DNA of 64,000 nucleotides from Hydrogenophaga sp. (GTDB lineage Bacteria > Pseudomonadota > Gammaproteobacteria > Burkholderiales > Burkholderiaceae_C): contig JAEUOT010000068.1 in NCBI GenBank assembly GCA_016790705.1, positions 59,534 through 123,533 on the forward strand. The letters are read 5' to 3'. Each line of letters begins with the position of its first letter. The stretch's first letter is position 1. A program made the translations under genes and the position numbers. Below the pieces are notes generated by a model. It worked only from the letters and a program-made list of their open reading frames with translations, was not told where the DNA came from and did no database searches. Below, in pieces: positions 47,946 through 58,958 of the stretch.

Positions 47946-48529
47946 AAATCCTACGCGCCCTTGCCGCCAGCCTGCTGTTTGCGATCCTGCTGCTGGCCAC
48001 CTACTACGTTCACATCCGCTTCTTCACGGTCAATGTGGTGTTCTACGCCGCCATCGCCGACGGCGTGATCGCGGCGCTGCTGACGGGCCTGGTGATGTCG
48101 GGCAGCCGCAGCTTCAACGGCTTCGAAAAGCTGCTCCTGGTCGTGATCTGGATCCTGTCCGGCTACGCGTTCGCGATCTCGGTGCCGACCGTGCTGGACC
48201 GTTCGCTGTCGTTCTACATCCTGGAGAAGCTGCAGCAGCGTGGCGGCGGCATCCAGCAAAGCCGCTTTGCCGACGTGTTCACCAAGGAGTACCTCAAGGA
48301 ACACCGGCTGGTCGACGTGCGTCTGACCGAGCAACTCCAGTCGGGCACCATCGTGATCCACGACGGCTGCGTCAAGCTCACCGAGAAGGGCCAGCGCCTG
48401 GCGGCGGCCAGCCGCTATTTCCGCCAGAACTTCCTGCCCAAGCAGCGCCTGCTGATGGGACAGTACTCCTCGGACCTGACCGATCCGTTCCGCAACAGCG
48501 CGGACATCAGCGACTACAAGTGCCAGTGA
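47942..48529 (+). CDS. Unknown membrane protein with cytoplasmic C-terminal domain
   Basis: This 195-residue protein has three hydrophobic segments (KILRALAASLLFAILLLATY, VVFYAAIADGVIAALLTGLV, LLLVVIWILSGYAFAI) and a soluble C-terminal part of about 85 residues. In that part a segment near 123-150 (SRFADVFTKEYLKEHRLVD; LTEKGQRLAA) looks like a winged helix. I do not recognise it. Overlap by four bases on both sides (ATGA, GTGA) puts it firmly in the glycan operon. Confidence 0.72.
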   Translation: MKILRALAASLLFAILLLATYYVHIRFFTVNVVFYAAIADGVIAALLTGLVMSGSRSFNGFEKLLLVVIWILSGYAFAISVPTVLDRSLSFYILEKLQQRGGGIQQSRFADVFTKEYLKEHRLVDVRLTEQLQSGTIVIHDGCVKLTEKGQRLAAASRYFRQNFLPKQRLLMGQYSSDLTDPFRNSADISDYKCQ

Positions 48530-49143
48530 GCGCGCTGCTGGAGATCCGGGACCTGCGGTTCGGTTGGCCCGGACAGCCACCGCTGTTCACTGGCCTGAAC
48601 GCATCGGCGGGCCCGGGCGTCAGCCTCGTCACCGGAGACGAACAGTGCGGCAAGACCACGCTGCTGCGCATCCTGTCCGGCAAACTGGCGCCGGACGGCG
48701 GTCGCCTGGTGTGGCATGGCGAGGTGGTGGACGGCGCCAGCGACGCATGGCAGCGGCAGGTGTTCTGGATTCACCCGCACACCGACCAGCACGACCACGC
48801 CAGCGCCGTCGACTGGTGGACGGGTCTGAAAACGCGATACCCGCGCTTCTCGGACAAGGCGCTCGATCTGCTGATCGAAGGCTTCGGGCTGGCGCCACAT
48901 CTGGCCAAGCCGCTGTACATGCTCTCCACCGGCAGCAAGCGCAAGGTCTGGCTCTGCGGCGCTTTTGCCGCGGGCACGCCGCTGACCCTGCTCGACCAAC
49001 CGTTTGCGGCCCTCGACGGGCCGGCGATCCGCTTCCTGACCGAACTGCTGCAGGACGTGGCCACGCATCCTGCCCGCGCCTGGCTCTTCGCCGACTTCGA
49101 GGCGCCGCAGGACGTGCCGCTGGCCGCCACCATCACCCTGTGA
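48526..49143 (+). CDS. ABC-like ATPase with Gln in Walker B
   Basis: This 205-residue protein starts at GTG 48526 (GTGA overlap; GTG 48520 is possible). Walker A is GDEQCGKT at 37-44, the signature LSTGSKR at 133-139 and Walker B LTLLDQPF with Asp157 and Gln158 in the place of the catalytic Glu. Gln here normally blocks or strongly slows hydrolysis. It is short like CcmA. No permease follows; the membrane protein upstream may be the partner. Confidence 0.8.
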   Translation: MSALLEIRDLRFGWPGQPPLFTGLNASAGPGVSLVTGDEQCGKTTLLRILSGKLAPDGGRLVWHGEVVDGASDAWQRQVFWIHPHTDQHDHASAVDWWTGLKTRYPRFSDKALDLLIEGFGLAPHLAKPLYMLSTGSKRKVWLCGAFAAGTPLTLLDQPFAALDGPAIRFLTELLQDVATHPARAWLFADFEAPQDVPLAATITL

Positions 49144-49655
49144 AGCCTCGGGTCGTCAACTACCTCGGCGGCTACCCGGACACCTTGCAGGCCCAGGCCC
49201 GCGAGCTGCTGGCGCAAGGCAAGCTGGGTGAAATCCTGCTGCGCAAGTACCCGAAGGCGCACGACCGGCGCAGCGACCGGGCGCTGTTCGAGTACGTGCA
49301 GGAACTGCGCAGCCAGTACCTGCGCGGTGGCGCGCCGGTGCACAAGGTCTGCTACGACAGCAAGCTGCAGGTGCTGCAGCACGCGCTGGGCACCCACACC
49401 CGCCGCGCCCAGGTGCAGGGCAGCCAGCTCAAGGCACGGCGCGAGATCCGCATCGCGACCGTGTTCCGCGAGGCGCCGCCCGAGTTTCTGGACATGATCG
49501 TGGTGCACGAGCTGGCCCACCTCAAGCACAGCGACCACGACAAGGCCTTCTACCAGCTGTGCAACCACATGCTGGCCGACTACCACCAGCTCGAATTCGA
49601 CGTGCGGCTCTACCTCATGCACCTGGACGCCGCCGGCCCGCTGGCCTGGGGCTGA
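49140..49655 (+). CDS. YgjP-type M48-like metallopeptidase domain protein
   Basis: This 171-residue protein starts at GTG 49140 overlapping the preceding stop. The active site H-E-x2-H (His123, Glu124, His127 in VVHELAHLKHSDH) with His133 is typical of the YgjP/DUF45 zinc proteins. Their peptidase activity is unproven for most members. A membrane-free cytoplasmic protein. The stop lies close to the convergent acyl-CoA dehydrogenase gene. Confidence 0.85.
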   Translation: MKPRVVNYLGGYPDTLQAQARELLAQGKLGEILLRKYPKAHDRRSDRALFEYVQELRSQYLRGGAPVHKVCYDSKLQVLQHALGTHTRRAQVQGSQLKARREIRIATVFREAPPEFLDMIVVHELAHLKHSDHDKAFYQLCNHMLADYHQLEFDVRLYLMHLDAAGPLAWG

Positions 49656-49668
49656 AGCCTGCTGCGGC

Positions 49669-50835
49669 TCACTTGCCGCCCAGGCCCATCGAGCGCGAGA
49701 TCACCTCCTTCATGATCTCGTTGGTGCCGCCGTAGATGCGCTGCACGCGCGCGTCGGCGTAGGCGCGGGTGATCGGGTATTCCCACATGTAGCCGTAGCC
49801 GCCGTGCAGTTGCAGGCACTCGTCCATCACCTTGCACTGCAGGTCCGAACACCAGTACTTGGCCATGCTGGCGGTCGCGGTGTCGAGCTTGTCCTCGCAC
49901 ACCAGCTCGCAGCACTTGTCGACGAACACGCGCGCCACCTGCACCTCGGTCTGCAGCTCGGCCAGGGTGTAGCGGGTGTTCTGGTAGCTGGCCACCGGTT
50001 GGCCGAACACCTTGCGGTCCTTCACGTACTCGACGGTCCAGTCGATGGCGGCCTGGGCCGAGGCCACGGCACCGATGGCGATCTGCAAGCGCTCCCAGGG
50101 CAGTTGCTCCATCAGGCAGATGAAGCCCCGACCCTCGAACGCCGCGCCGCCCAGCAGGTTCTCGGCCGGCACCTTCACGTTGTCGAAGAACAGCTCGGAA
50201 GTGTCCTGCGCCTTCATGCCCAGCTTCTTCAGGCGCTTGCCCTTGCTGAAGCCCTCCATGCCGCGCTCGACCAGAAACAGGCTGGTGCCCTTGGCGCCCG
50301 CCGCCGGGTCGGTCTTGGCGACCACGATCACCAGGTCGGCGTGCCAGCCGTTGGTGATGAAGGTCTTGCTGCCGTTGAGCACGTAGTGCGAGCCGTCGGC
50401 GCTCTTGATCGCCGTGCTCTTCACGCCCTGCAGGTCGCTACCGGCAGCGGGCTCGCTCATGGCAATCGCCCCCACCATCTCACCTGCGGCCAGCAGCGGC
50501 AGGTACTTCTTTTTCTGTTCTTCGGTGCCGTAATGCAGGATGTACGGCGCCACGATCTCGCTGTGCAGGCCGAAGCCGATACCGCTGACGCCGGCCCGCG
50601 CGATCTCCTCCATCTGCGCCACCGAATACAGGCGGTCGGCCCCGGCGCCGCCATATTCCTCGGGCATGGTCATGCACAGGAAGCCGTTGGCCCCGGCCGA
50701 GCGCCAGACCTCCCGGTCCACATAGCCCTGCTCTTCCCAGGCCTCGTGAAAGGGGGCCACTTCCTTCTCGACGAAACGGCGGAAGCTGTCGCGGAAGGCC
50801 TCGTGGTCGGTGTTGAAAAGACTGCGTTCGATCAT
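49669..50835 (-). CDS. Acyl-CoA dehydrogenase, long-chain (LCAD) type
   Basis: This 388-residue flavoenzyme starts at ATG 50835. Motifs include AIAMSEPAAGSDLQGV, GSKTFITNGWHADL and IYGGTNEIMKEVI at the end. The MCAD-type Glu of the last motif is Gly here, as in LCAD, and the base is probably the Glu in LPWERLQIA. It introduces the first double bond of beta-oxidation. It is divergent from the thiolase gene. Confidence 0.94.
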   Translation of the reverse strand: MIERSLFNTDHEAFRDSFRRFVEKEVAPFHEAWEEQGYVDREVWRSAGANGFLCMTMPEEYGGAGADRLYSVAQMEEIARAGVSGIGFGLHSEIVAPYILHYGTEEQKKKYLPLLAAGEMVGAIAMSEPAAGSDLQGVKSTAIKSADGSHYVLNGSKTFITNGWHADLVIVVAKTDPAAGAKGTSLFLVERGMEGFSKGKRLKKLGMKAQDTSELFFDNVKVPAENLLGGAAFEGRGFICLMEQLPWERLQIAIGAVASAQAAIDWTVEYVKDRKVFGQPVASYQNTRYTLAELQTEVQVARVFVDKCCELVCEDKLDTATASMAKYWCSDLQCKVMDECLQLHGGYGYMWEYPITRAYADARVQRIYGGTNEIMKEVISRSMGLGGK

Positions 50836-50872
50836 GGTGTCACCTTTCGGACTGGCGTTTTTGATTTTTACA

Positions 50873-50900
50873 AAGCAAATGCTTGGTAAAAGTCTATACT
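50873..50900. promoter_or_regulatory. Operator candidate and -10 box in the divergent fad promoter region
   Basis: AAGCA-AA-TGCTT (50873-50884) is a perfect 5-2-5 palindrome. TATACT at 50895-50900 is a -10-like box for the thiolase direction. The position between divergent beta-oxidation genes fits a TetR-type fatty acid regulator site. Confidence 0.5.
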
Positions 50901-50945
50901 GTTTCGATCGTTCCGGACAGCCGGAGCATTCCCCCAGGAGACACC

Positions 50946-52151
<1,206 letters not shown>

Positions 52152-52183
52152 CGACCCACCCCCGCGCCGCGCTTCGCGCGTCA

Positions 52184-52236
52184 CCCCCTACAAGGGGGCA
52201 ACACCAGCGGCCCGGCAAAGCCGGTTCCGCGGTGTT
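52184..52236. repeat. Nested hairpin repeat in the thiolase-FadB gap
   Basis: CCCCC-TACAA-GGGGG (52184-52198) is followed by a double hairpin: outer arms AACACC..GCGG (52200-52210) and CCGCGGTGTT (52227-52236), inner arms CCGGC/GCCGG (52212-52216, 52220-52224) around AAA. The type resembles the intergenic repeats seen in many Comamonadaceae genomes. It could fold in RNA or cruciform DNA and may reduce read-through. Confidence 0.65.
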
Positions 52237-52263
52237 TCTGGAAAAGCACCCGTGGAGAACCAA

Positions 52264-54423
52264 ATGATCACCAAAACCATCCGCTACGAACTCGCGAACG
52301 GCATTGCCACCATCACCTTCGACGAGCAGGGCTCGCCGGTCAACACCATGTGCCTGCAGTGGCAGGACGACCTGGACGCCATCGCCGCGCAGGTGGTGAA
52401 CGACAAAGCGCAGCTCAAGGGCATCGTGCTGGCCTCGGCCAAGAGCACCTTCTTCGCCGGCGCCGACCTCAAGGGCGTGATGCGCTCGACCGAGGCCGAC
52501 GGCCCCCGCGTGTTCCGCGAGATCGAACGCATCAAGCGCAACTTCCGCACCATCGAGACGCAGGGTGTACCGGTGGTGAGTTGCCTCAACGGCGCGGCGC
52601 TCGGCGGTGGCTGGGAAGTGGCCCTGGTCGGCCACCACCGCATCGCCGTCAACAACCCCAAGATCCAGTTCGGCCTGCCCGAGATCACGCTGGGCCTGAT
52701 CCCCGGCGGCGGCGGCATCACCAAGATGACGCGGGTGCTGGGTCTGATGGCCGCGCAGCCTTATGTTCTGGAGAGCAAGCTGTTCGGCCCCGAGGAGGCG
52801 CTGAAGATCGGCGTGGTGCACGAACTGGTCGCCACGCCCGAGGAGCTGCTGCCGCGTGCCCTCGCCTACATCGAAGCCGCGCAAGGCAATGCCGAGGCCT
52901 GTACCCACGTCTGGGACCGCAAGGACTACAAGATGCCCGGCGGCACGCCGAGCAACCCCAAGATCGCCGGCATGCTGACCGTGGCGCCGGCCGTGCTCAA
53001 GCAGAAGACGCGCGGCCTCTACCCCGCACCCGAGGCGGCGCTGGCCGCCATGGTCGAAGGCGCGATGGTGGACTTCGACACCGCCATGCGCGTCGAGAGC
53101 CGCTACCTGGCCGGGCTGATGACCGGCGGCGTGGCGCGCAACATGATCAACACCTTCTTCTTCAACATGAACGCCATCAAGGGCGGTCAGTCGCGCCCCA
53201 AGGACGTGCCGCGCTACCAGCCCAAGAAGGTGGGCGTGCTGGGCGCCGGCATGATGGGCTCGGGCATCGCCTACGCGCAAGCCACCAAAGGCATCGCCAC
53301 CGTGCTCAAGGACATCAGCACCGAGGCCGCCGAGAAGGGCAAGTCGTACACCACGAAGCTCACGCAGAAGCGGGTCGACAAGGGCCAGATGAGCGCCGAG
53401 AAGCAGCAAGGCATCCTGAGCCTCATCACGCCGACCGCCAGCGCCGCCGACCTGCAGGGCTGCGACCTGATCATCGAAGCCGTGTTCGAGCAGCGCGAGC
53501 TCAAGGCCATGGTGACGAAGGAAGCCGAGCCCATGCTGGCTGTGGGCGGCTTCTTCGCCAGCAACACGTCCACCCTGCCCATCTCCGGCCTGGCCCAGGC
53601 CAGCGCGAAGCCACAGAAGTTCGTCGGCATCCACTTCTTCAGCCCGGTCGACAAGATGAAGCTGGTCGAGATCATCCGCGGCAAGGACACCGACGACGAG
53701 ACCATCGCGCGCGCCTACGACTATGTGCAGGCGCTGGGCAAGCTGCCCATCGTGGTCAACGATTCGCGCGGCTTCTACACCAGCCGCACCTTCGGCACCT
53801 TCGTGATGGAAGGCGCGGCCATGCTGGGCGAAGGCATCCCGGCGCCGGTGATCGAAAACGCCGCGATGCAGGCCGGCATGCCGGTCGGGCCGCTGGCGGT
53901 GCTGGACGAAACCGCGCTGTCGCTCTCTGTGCATGTGCTGGAACAGACCCGCATCGACTTCCAGAAGGAAGGTCGGCAGTACGTCGCCACGCCTGGCGAG
54001 ACCCTGGTCGAGCAGATGGTCAAGCGCCACAACCGTCCGGGCCGCGCGGCCGGCGGCGGCTTCTACGACTACCCCGAAGGCGGCAAGAAACACCTCTGGC
54101 CCCAGCTCAAGGCGCTCTACGAGAAGCCGGGCGCCGAATGGAACCTGCAGGACGTGAAAGACCGCCTGCTCTACCGCCAGGCCGTGGAGACCGCGCGCTG
54201 CCTGGCCGAGGGCGTGCTCACCAGCGTGCACGACGGCAACATCGGCTCCATCTTCGGCATCGGTTTCCCGGCCTGGACCGGCGGCGCGCTGCAGTTCATC
54301 TACGGCATGGGCATCGAGGCGTTCGAACAGCGCTGCGCTGCGCTGGCCGCGAAGTACGGCAGCGGGTTCATCCTCGGTGATGCGGTGTCGTCAGCCATCC
54401 GCCAGCATCGCCCGCAATACTGA
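52264..54423 (+). CDS. Multifunctional enoyl-CoA hydratase / 3-hydroxyacyl-CoA dehydrogenase (FadB/FadJ type)
   Basis: This 719-residue protein starts at ATG 52264 with GGAG upstream; GTG 52252 is also in frame. The hydratase half has SFFAGADL-like [23 protein letters not shown] and [16 protein letters not shown], with both catalytic Glu residues kept. The dehydrogenase half has [16 protein letters not shown] and [15 protein letters not shown] with the catalytic His. It hydrates and oxidises enoyl-CoA and pairs with the thiolase upstream. Confidence 0.95.
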   Translation: MITKTIRYELANGIATITFDEQGSPVNTMCLQWQDDLDAIAAQVVNDKAQLKGIVLASAKSTFFAGADLKGVMRSTEADGPRVFREIERIKRNFRTIETQGVPVVSCLNGAALGGGWEVALVGHHRIAVNNPKIQFGLPEITLGLIPGGGGITKMTRVLGLMAAQPYVLESKLFGPEEALKIGVVHELVATPEELLPRALAYIEAAQGNAEACTHVWDRKDYKMPGGTPSNPKIAGMLTVAPAVLKQKTRGLYPAPEAALAAMVEGAMVDFDTAMRVESRYLAGLMTGGVARNMINTFFFNMNAIKGGQSRPKDVPRYQPKKVGVLGAGMMGSGIAYAQATKGIATVLKDISTEAAEKGKSYTTKLTQKRVDKGQMSAEKQQGILSLITPTASAADLQGCDLIIEAVFEQRELKAMVTKEAEPMLAVGGFFASNTSTLPISGLAQASAKPQKFVGIHFFSPVDKMKLVEIIRGKDTDDETIARAYDYVQALGKLPIVVNDSRGFYTSRTFGTFVMEGAAMLGEGIPAPVIENAAMQAGMPVGPLAVLDETALSLSVHVLEQTRIDFQKEGRQYVATPGETLVEQMVKRHNRPGRAAGGGFYDYPEGGKKHLWPQLKALYEKPGAEWNLQDVKDRLLYRQAVETARCLAEGVLTSVHDGNIGSIFGIGFPAWTGGALQFIYGMGIEAFEQRCAALAAKYGSGFILGDAVSSAIRQHRPQY

Positions 54424-54427
54424 TCGC

Positions 54428-55171
<744 letters not shown>

Positions 55172-55173
55172 GC

Positions 55174-55677
55174 ATGGGCGAGTCGCCACCGCTGCCACCC
55201 GGTGTCCGGCTGCGGCGCCCGCAGCCCGGCGACATGGGCTGGGTGATCCAGCAACACGGCGAGATCTATTGGCGCGAGTACGGCTGGAACGCCGACTTCG
55301 AGGCGCTGGTGGCCCAGATCGTCGCGCGCATGATGAAGCGACACGATCCGCAATGGGAAAACGGCTGGATCGCCGAACACGATGGTCAGCGCGTGGGCTC
55401 GGTGTTCGTGGTGCGCAAGAGCAAGACCGTGGCCCAGTTGCGCCTGCTCATCCTCACGCCAGAGGCGCGAGGCCTGGGCCTGGGTGGATGCCTGACCGAT
55501 GCGTGCATCGCATTTGCGCGCGACAAGGGCTATCGCAAGCTGGTGCTCTGGACCAACCGGAACCTGGACGCTGCCCGAGCGATCTATGCCAGTCGCGGCT
55601 TCCGTCTCACCGGCAGCGAGCCGCACCACAGCTACGGCCAGGACCTCGTCGGCGAGTTCTGGGAGCTGCGCTTCTGA
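55174..55677 (+). CDS. GNAT-family N-acetyltransferase
   Basis: This 167-residue protein has the GNAT acetyl-CoA site: LRLLILTPEARGLGLGG in motif A, and AIYASRGFRLTG in motif B. WREYGWNADFEALV and WIAEHDGQRVGSVFVV resemble the acetyltransferase part of MarR-GNAT proteins. The substrate is unknown. It starts two bases after the preceding stop. Confidence 0.9.
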   Translation: MGESPPLPPGVRLRRPQPGDMGWVIQQHGEIYWREYGWNADFEALVAQIVARMMKRHDPQWENGWIAEHDGQRVGSVFVVRKSKTVAQLRLLILTPEARGLGLGGCLTDACIAFARDKGYRKLVLWTNRNLDAARAIYASRGFRLTGSEPHHSYGQDLVGEFWELRF

Positions 55678-55687
55678 GATCTGCGAC

Positions 55688-56434
55688 TCAGGCCGGGTTC
55701 TGTGCGCGCAACTGAAGCAGCGCCGTGTTCAGTTGCCCCGCAGTCTGTTCGTAGGCCAGCTTCGTCACCGCGGTTTCGGGACTCTCGACGCCATAGCGCC
55801 GAAGGAAATCGGCATGGCTGTGAAAACAGCCCAGGTCGGCCAGGGGCAGGCTGGCAGGGTCGTTCGGGCTGAACCGCTGGATCGCATCGTCGCGCCCCTC
55901 CCACTCGCACACGCCGTCCCGATGGACAAAGTACGCGCCGGCCAGACTGTGGCGGGCGATGTGGTCCTTGATGCGAACAAACAGCGCGGGGTCGACCACA
56001 TACGCGTCCACCGTCGACCAGTCCCCCTCCAGCCAGACCTCGGTCAGCGGATAGAAGAAGGGCATGCCGGCCAGGCGGGCAAAGTCCCAGAGCCCGTGGG
56101 TGATGGCCTTCGGGTCCAGCCGCACCCACCGCATGCGCGCGGGAATCCGGCGAATCCGCAGCAGGTGGAGCCACAAGGTGGCCTTGAAATACCCGTCTCC
56201 GCCGTCCTGCGCGTTGAGCTGGTCCGGAACGGTCCTGACCGCCGGGTCCGACAACTGGAACGGCAGACCAGCGACGTGCCGGAACAGCGCCAGCGCCTCG
56301 TCTCGGGCACCCGTGACGCCGTCGACACATCGGGCCGCCCGAGCGGCAAGACCGGTCGCCCCCAGGTCGACCCCGAGCGCATCCCCCAGCCAGTGGTCTG
56401 GCGCGTCGTCACAGTCGCAGCTTTTCCAACTCAT
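55688..56434 (-). CDS. Degenerate transglutaminase-like protein
   Basis: This 248-residue protein resembles the transglutaminase-like superfamily core in DGYFKATLWLHLLRIRRIPAR and EVWLEGDWSTVDAYVVDP. In active members a Cys begins the first block and a His precedes the second; here I see Tyr/Phe and Leu/Thr there. So if the family call is right, the catalytic residues are lost. ATG 56434 is taken; there is an N-terminal CDCDD. Function unknown. Confidence 0.65.
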   Translation of the reverse strand: MSWKSCDCDDAPDHWLGDALGVDLGATGLAARAARCVDGVTGARDEALALFRHVAGLPFQLSDPAVRTVPDQLNAQDGGDGYFKATLWLHLLRIRRIPARMRWVRLDPKAITHGLWDFARLAGMPFFYPLTEVWLEGDWSTVDAYVVDPALFVRIKDHIARHSLAGAYFVHRDGVCEWEGRDDAIQRFSPNDPASLPLADLGCFHSHADFLRRYGVESPETAVTKLAYEQTAGQLNTALLQLRAQNPA

Positions 56435-56469
56435 GGTCGTCTCCCCCGCCCCCACGGATAATTTCCCCC

Positions 56470-57069
56470 ATGACAGATACAGACACCATACCGCAGGCCG
56501 CTGCTGCGGCACAGCCCCGCTCCAAAACCGACCTCTTCCTGTCCTTCTCCTGGCTGGCCCTGCAGGGCTTTGGCGGTGTGCTGGCCGTCGTGCAGCGCGA
56601 ACTGGTGGAGAAGAAGCGCTGGATGACGCGCGAGCAATTTGTCGAGGACTGGGCCGTCGCACAAATCATGCCCGGACCGAACGTGGTGAACCTCTCGCTG
56701 ATGATCGGTGGGCGCTACTTCGGCCTGCGCGGCGCGCTCGCGGCCCTGTCGGGCATGCTTGTCGCGCCGCTGATCATCGTGCTGCTGCTGGCGGCGCTTT
56801 ATGGCAGCGTCGCCGACACCGCGGCGGCGCAGGGTGCCTTGCGGGGCATGGGCGCGGTGGCCGCCGGGCTCATCACCGCCACCGGCATCAAGCTGATCGC
56901 TGCGCTCTCGACAAACGCCATGGGACTGCCGGTCTGCATCGGGCTGGCGGCCCTGACCTTCGCCGGCGTGGCACTGCTGCATCTGCCGCTGGCCTGGGTG
57001 CTGCTGGGCGTCGGCGGCGGAGGCTGCCTGTGGGCCTACCGGGTACTGGGCAACGGGGGCAAGGCATGA
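56470..57069 (+). CDS. Chromate transporter, first ChrA subunit
   Basis: This 199-residue membrane protein has the CHR domain: FSWLALQGFGGVLAVVQREL and AQIMPGPNVVNLSLMIGGRYFG, with about five or six membrane segments. It is a short-chain CHR protein that needs the second half, which overlaps by four bases. The pair exports chromate or related anions. The start ATG is 35 bases from the divergent start at 56434. Confidence 0.9.
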   Translation: MTDTDTIPQAAAAAQPRSKTDLFLSFSWLALQGFGGVLAVVQRELVEKKRWMTREQFVEDWAVAQIMPGPNVVNLSLMIGGRYFGLRGALAALSGMLVAPLIIVLLLAALYGSVADTAAAQGALRGMGAVAAGLITATGIKLIAALSTNAMGLPVCIGLAALTFAGVALLHLPLAWVLLGVGGGGCLWAYRVLGNGGKA

Positions 57070-57662
57070 GCATGGTGCCGACGCTGGACAACTGGCTGGA
57101 CCTTTTCCTGCATTTCGCGTCCCTGTCGCTGCTGGCGGTCGGAGGGGCCATCACCACCGCACCCGACATGCACCGCTATCTGGTGACCCAGCAGCACTGG
57201 ATCAGCGACCCGCAGTTCGCATCGTCGATCGCCCTGTCGCAGGCGGCCCCGGGCCCGAACGTGCTCTTCGTCGCGCTGCTGGGCTGGAATGTCGGGCTCA
57301 ACGCGGGGGGCGGACCGGCGGCCGGCTGGACCGCCTGGATGCTGGCCTTGCTGGGTGTGCTGGTGACGCTGGTGGCGATCATGCTGCCATCCTCAATCCT
57401 CACCTACACGGCGACCCAATGGGGCCATCGCAACCGCGACCTGCGCGCGGTGAGGGCGTTCAAGACCGGCATGGCGCCGATCGTCATCGCGCTGCTGATC
57501 GCCACCGGCTGGCTGCTCAGCGCCGCCCACGACGACCCGGCGCGCGACTGGCGGCTGTGGCTGCTGACCGCAGCGGCAGCGCTGCTGGTCTGGCGCACCC
57601 GCCTGCACCTGCTGTGGATGATCGGCGCGGGCGCCATCGCCGGGGCGATGGGCTGGGTCTGA
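57066..57662 (+). CDS. Chromate transporter, second ChrA subunit
   Basis: This 198-residue protein starts at ATG 57066 in the ATGA junction; ATG 57072 is also possible. CHR motifs FASLSLLAVGGAITTAPDM and ALSQAAPGPNVLFVALLGWNVG are seen. The membrane orientation is expected to be opposite to the first subunit, making a heterodimer equal to a long-chain ChrA. Confidence 0.9.
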   Translation: MSMVPTLDNWLDLFLHFASLSLLAVGGAITTAPDMHRYLVTQQHWISDPQFASSIALSQAAPGPNVLFVALLGWNVGLNAGGGPAAGWTAWMLALLGVLVTLVAIMLPSSILTYTATQWGHRNRDLRAVRAFKTGMAPIVIALLIATGWLLSAAHDDPARDWRLWLLTAAAALLVWRTRLHLLWMIGAGAIAGAMGWV

Positions 57663-57669
57663 CGCGCGC

Positions 57670-58905
57670 TTACTTCTTGCGCTGCAAGCCCGCCAGGCCC
57701 TTGACGTCCAGCGAGTTCATGGCCGTGCGCACGCCGTCCATGTTCACGTTGTCGCCGCTGACCTCGATCATCACGCCGTTGGCCAGCATCATCGACATCT
57801 CGGCGCGGCTGCCGTCCTTGCGGTACTCCTCCTTGATCGCCACGCCGTCCTTCTTGTAGACCTTTTCAACCTCGTCCTGGGTCTCGCGGCTGACCGTGCT
57901 CTGGGCCCATGCGCCCATGGCCATCATCAAGGTCGGCATCGTCCCGATGTCCTGCACCTTGACCTCCACACGCCCCTTGTCGTTGCCGAACTCGGAGGTC
58001 ACGCTGGAAAACGTCATGCCCATCGCCGTGTCCGAGCGCGCCTCGATGGACTTGCGGTCGAGGTTGCCGAGTTTGGACGGCACGAAACCTTGCAAGGTGT
58101 CCGGCGAAAACGGCTGGCCGCCCTGGCCACTGCCCATGGCCGCGCCCATCATCTCGCCCAGCGCCTTGCCCGCAGCCGCCGAGTCTCCCTTGGCCTGGGC
58201 CGCCTCCATCTGCTTGCCGGCCTCTTCCATCTTCTTGGCCGCCTCTTCGAGCTTGGCGGTGTTGATGGTCACGTCCGACCCCGGCACCTTGATCTCGACA
58301 TCGCCGCCACTGTGGCTGCCCATGGTCATCGCGGCACCGCCACCGGAGAACATCGCACTGACCGCGCCCATGATCATGCCGGCCACGATCCCGCAGACCA
58401 CCAGCACCGCCGTGTAGCCGGCGGCCTTCTCCTGCGGCGCCTTCATCAGCACGGGGATGCCGGTGTAGAGCAGGTAGATCGAATACAGGCCGGCGAGCAG
58501 TCCCAGCATCGAGAGCGCGGGCAACAGACCAAAAATGCCGCCGACCATGCCGGCGGTGGCGCCGTAGGCGACCAGCTTGAAGGCGTTGAGCATGTTCTTC
58601 TGGCCGCCGAAGGTCGGCGCCAGGGCGTCGGCAATCAGCGCCAGGACATACACCATCGCCAGCGACAGCGCATAGCCGACGATCAGGTTGACCAGCCCGG
58701 TGAGAATCGGCACGCGGAAGCTGAAGCCGAAACCGCCGACCCCGATCAGGCTCAGCCCGATGAAGGTGGCCAGCGCCGGAATCGCCGCCAGATAGACCAG
58801 GTAATTCTTGTAGATGGACGGGATGTCACCGGTCTCGGACTCGATGACCGGCCAGGTGTCCTTAGGTTTGAGCAGGATGGCTTGCACACGTTCGACGAGG
58901 TTCAT
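57670..58905 (-). CDS. Yip1-domain membrane protein with C-terminal soluble domain
   Basis: This 411-residue protein begins MNLVERVQAILLKPKDTWPVIESE, the Yip1-domain start of bacteria, with about five membrane segments to residue 195. After them comes a coiled coil (AAKKMEEAGKQMEAAQAKGD) and a C-terminal domain of 150 residues of unknown type. Start ATG 58905 has AGGAG upstream; TTG 58911 is not needed. Function unknown. Confidence 0.85.
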   Translation of the reverse strand: MNLVERVQAILLKPKDTWPVIESETGDIPSIYKNYLVYLAAIPALATFIGLSLIGVGGFGFSFRVPILTGLVNLIVGYALSLAMVYVLALIADALAPTFGGQKNMLNAFKLVAYGATAGMVGGIFGLLPALSMLGLLAGLYSIYLLYTGIPVLMKAPQEKAAGYTAVLVVCGIVAGMIMGAVSAMFSGGGAAMTMGSHSGGDVEIKVPGSDVTINTAKLEEAAKKMEEAGKQMEAAQAKGDSAAAGKALGEMMGAAMGSGQGGQPFSPDTLQGFVPSKLGNLDRKSIEARSDTAMGMTFSSVTSEFGNDKGRVEVKVQDIGTMPTLMMAMGAWAQSTVSRETQDEVEKVYKKDGVAIKEEYRKDGSRAEMSMMLANGVMIEVSGDNVNMDGVRTAMNSLDVKGLAGLQRKK

Positions 58906-58958
58906 GGTCAACTCCTGAAAAAAAGTGGAAAAACGGGGAAACCGGGGCCCACACCACC

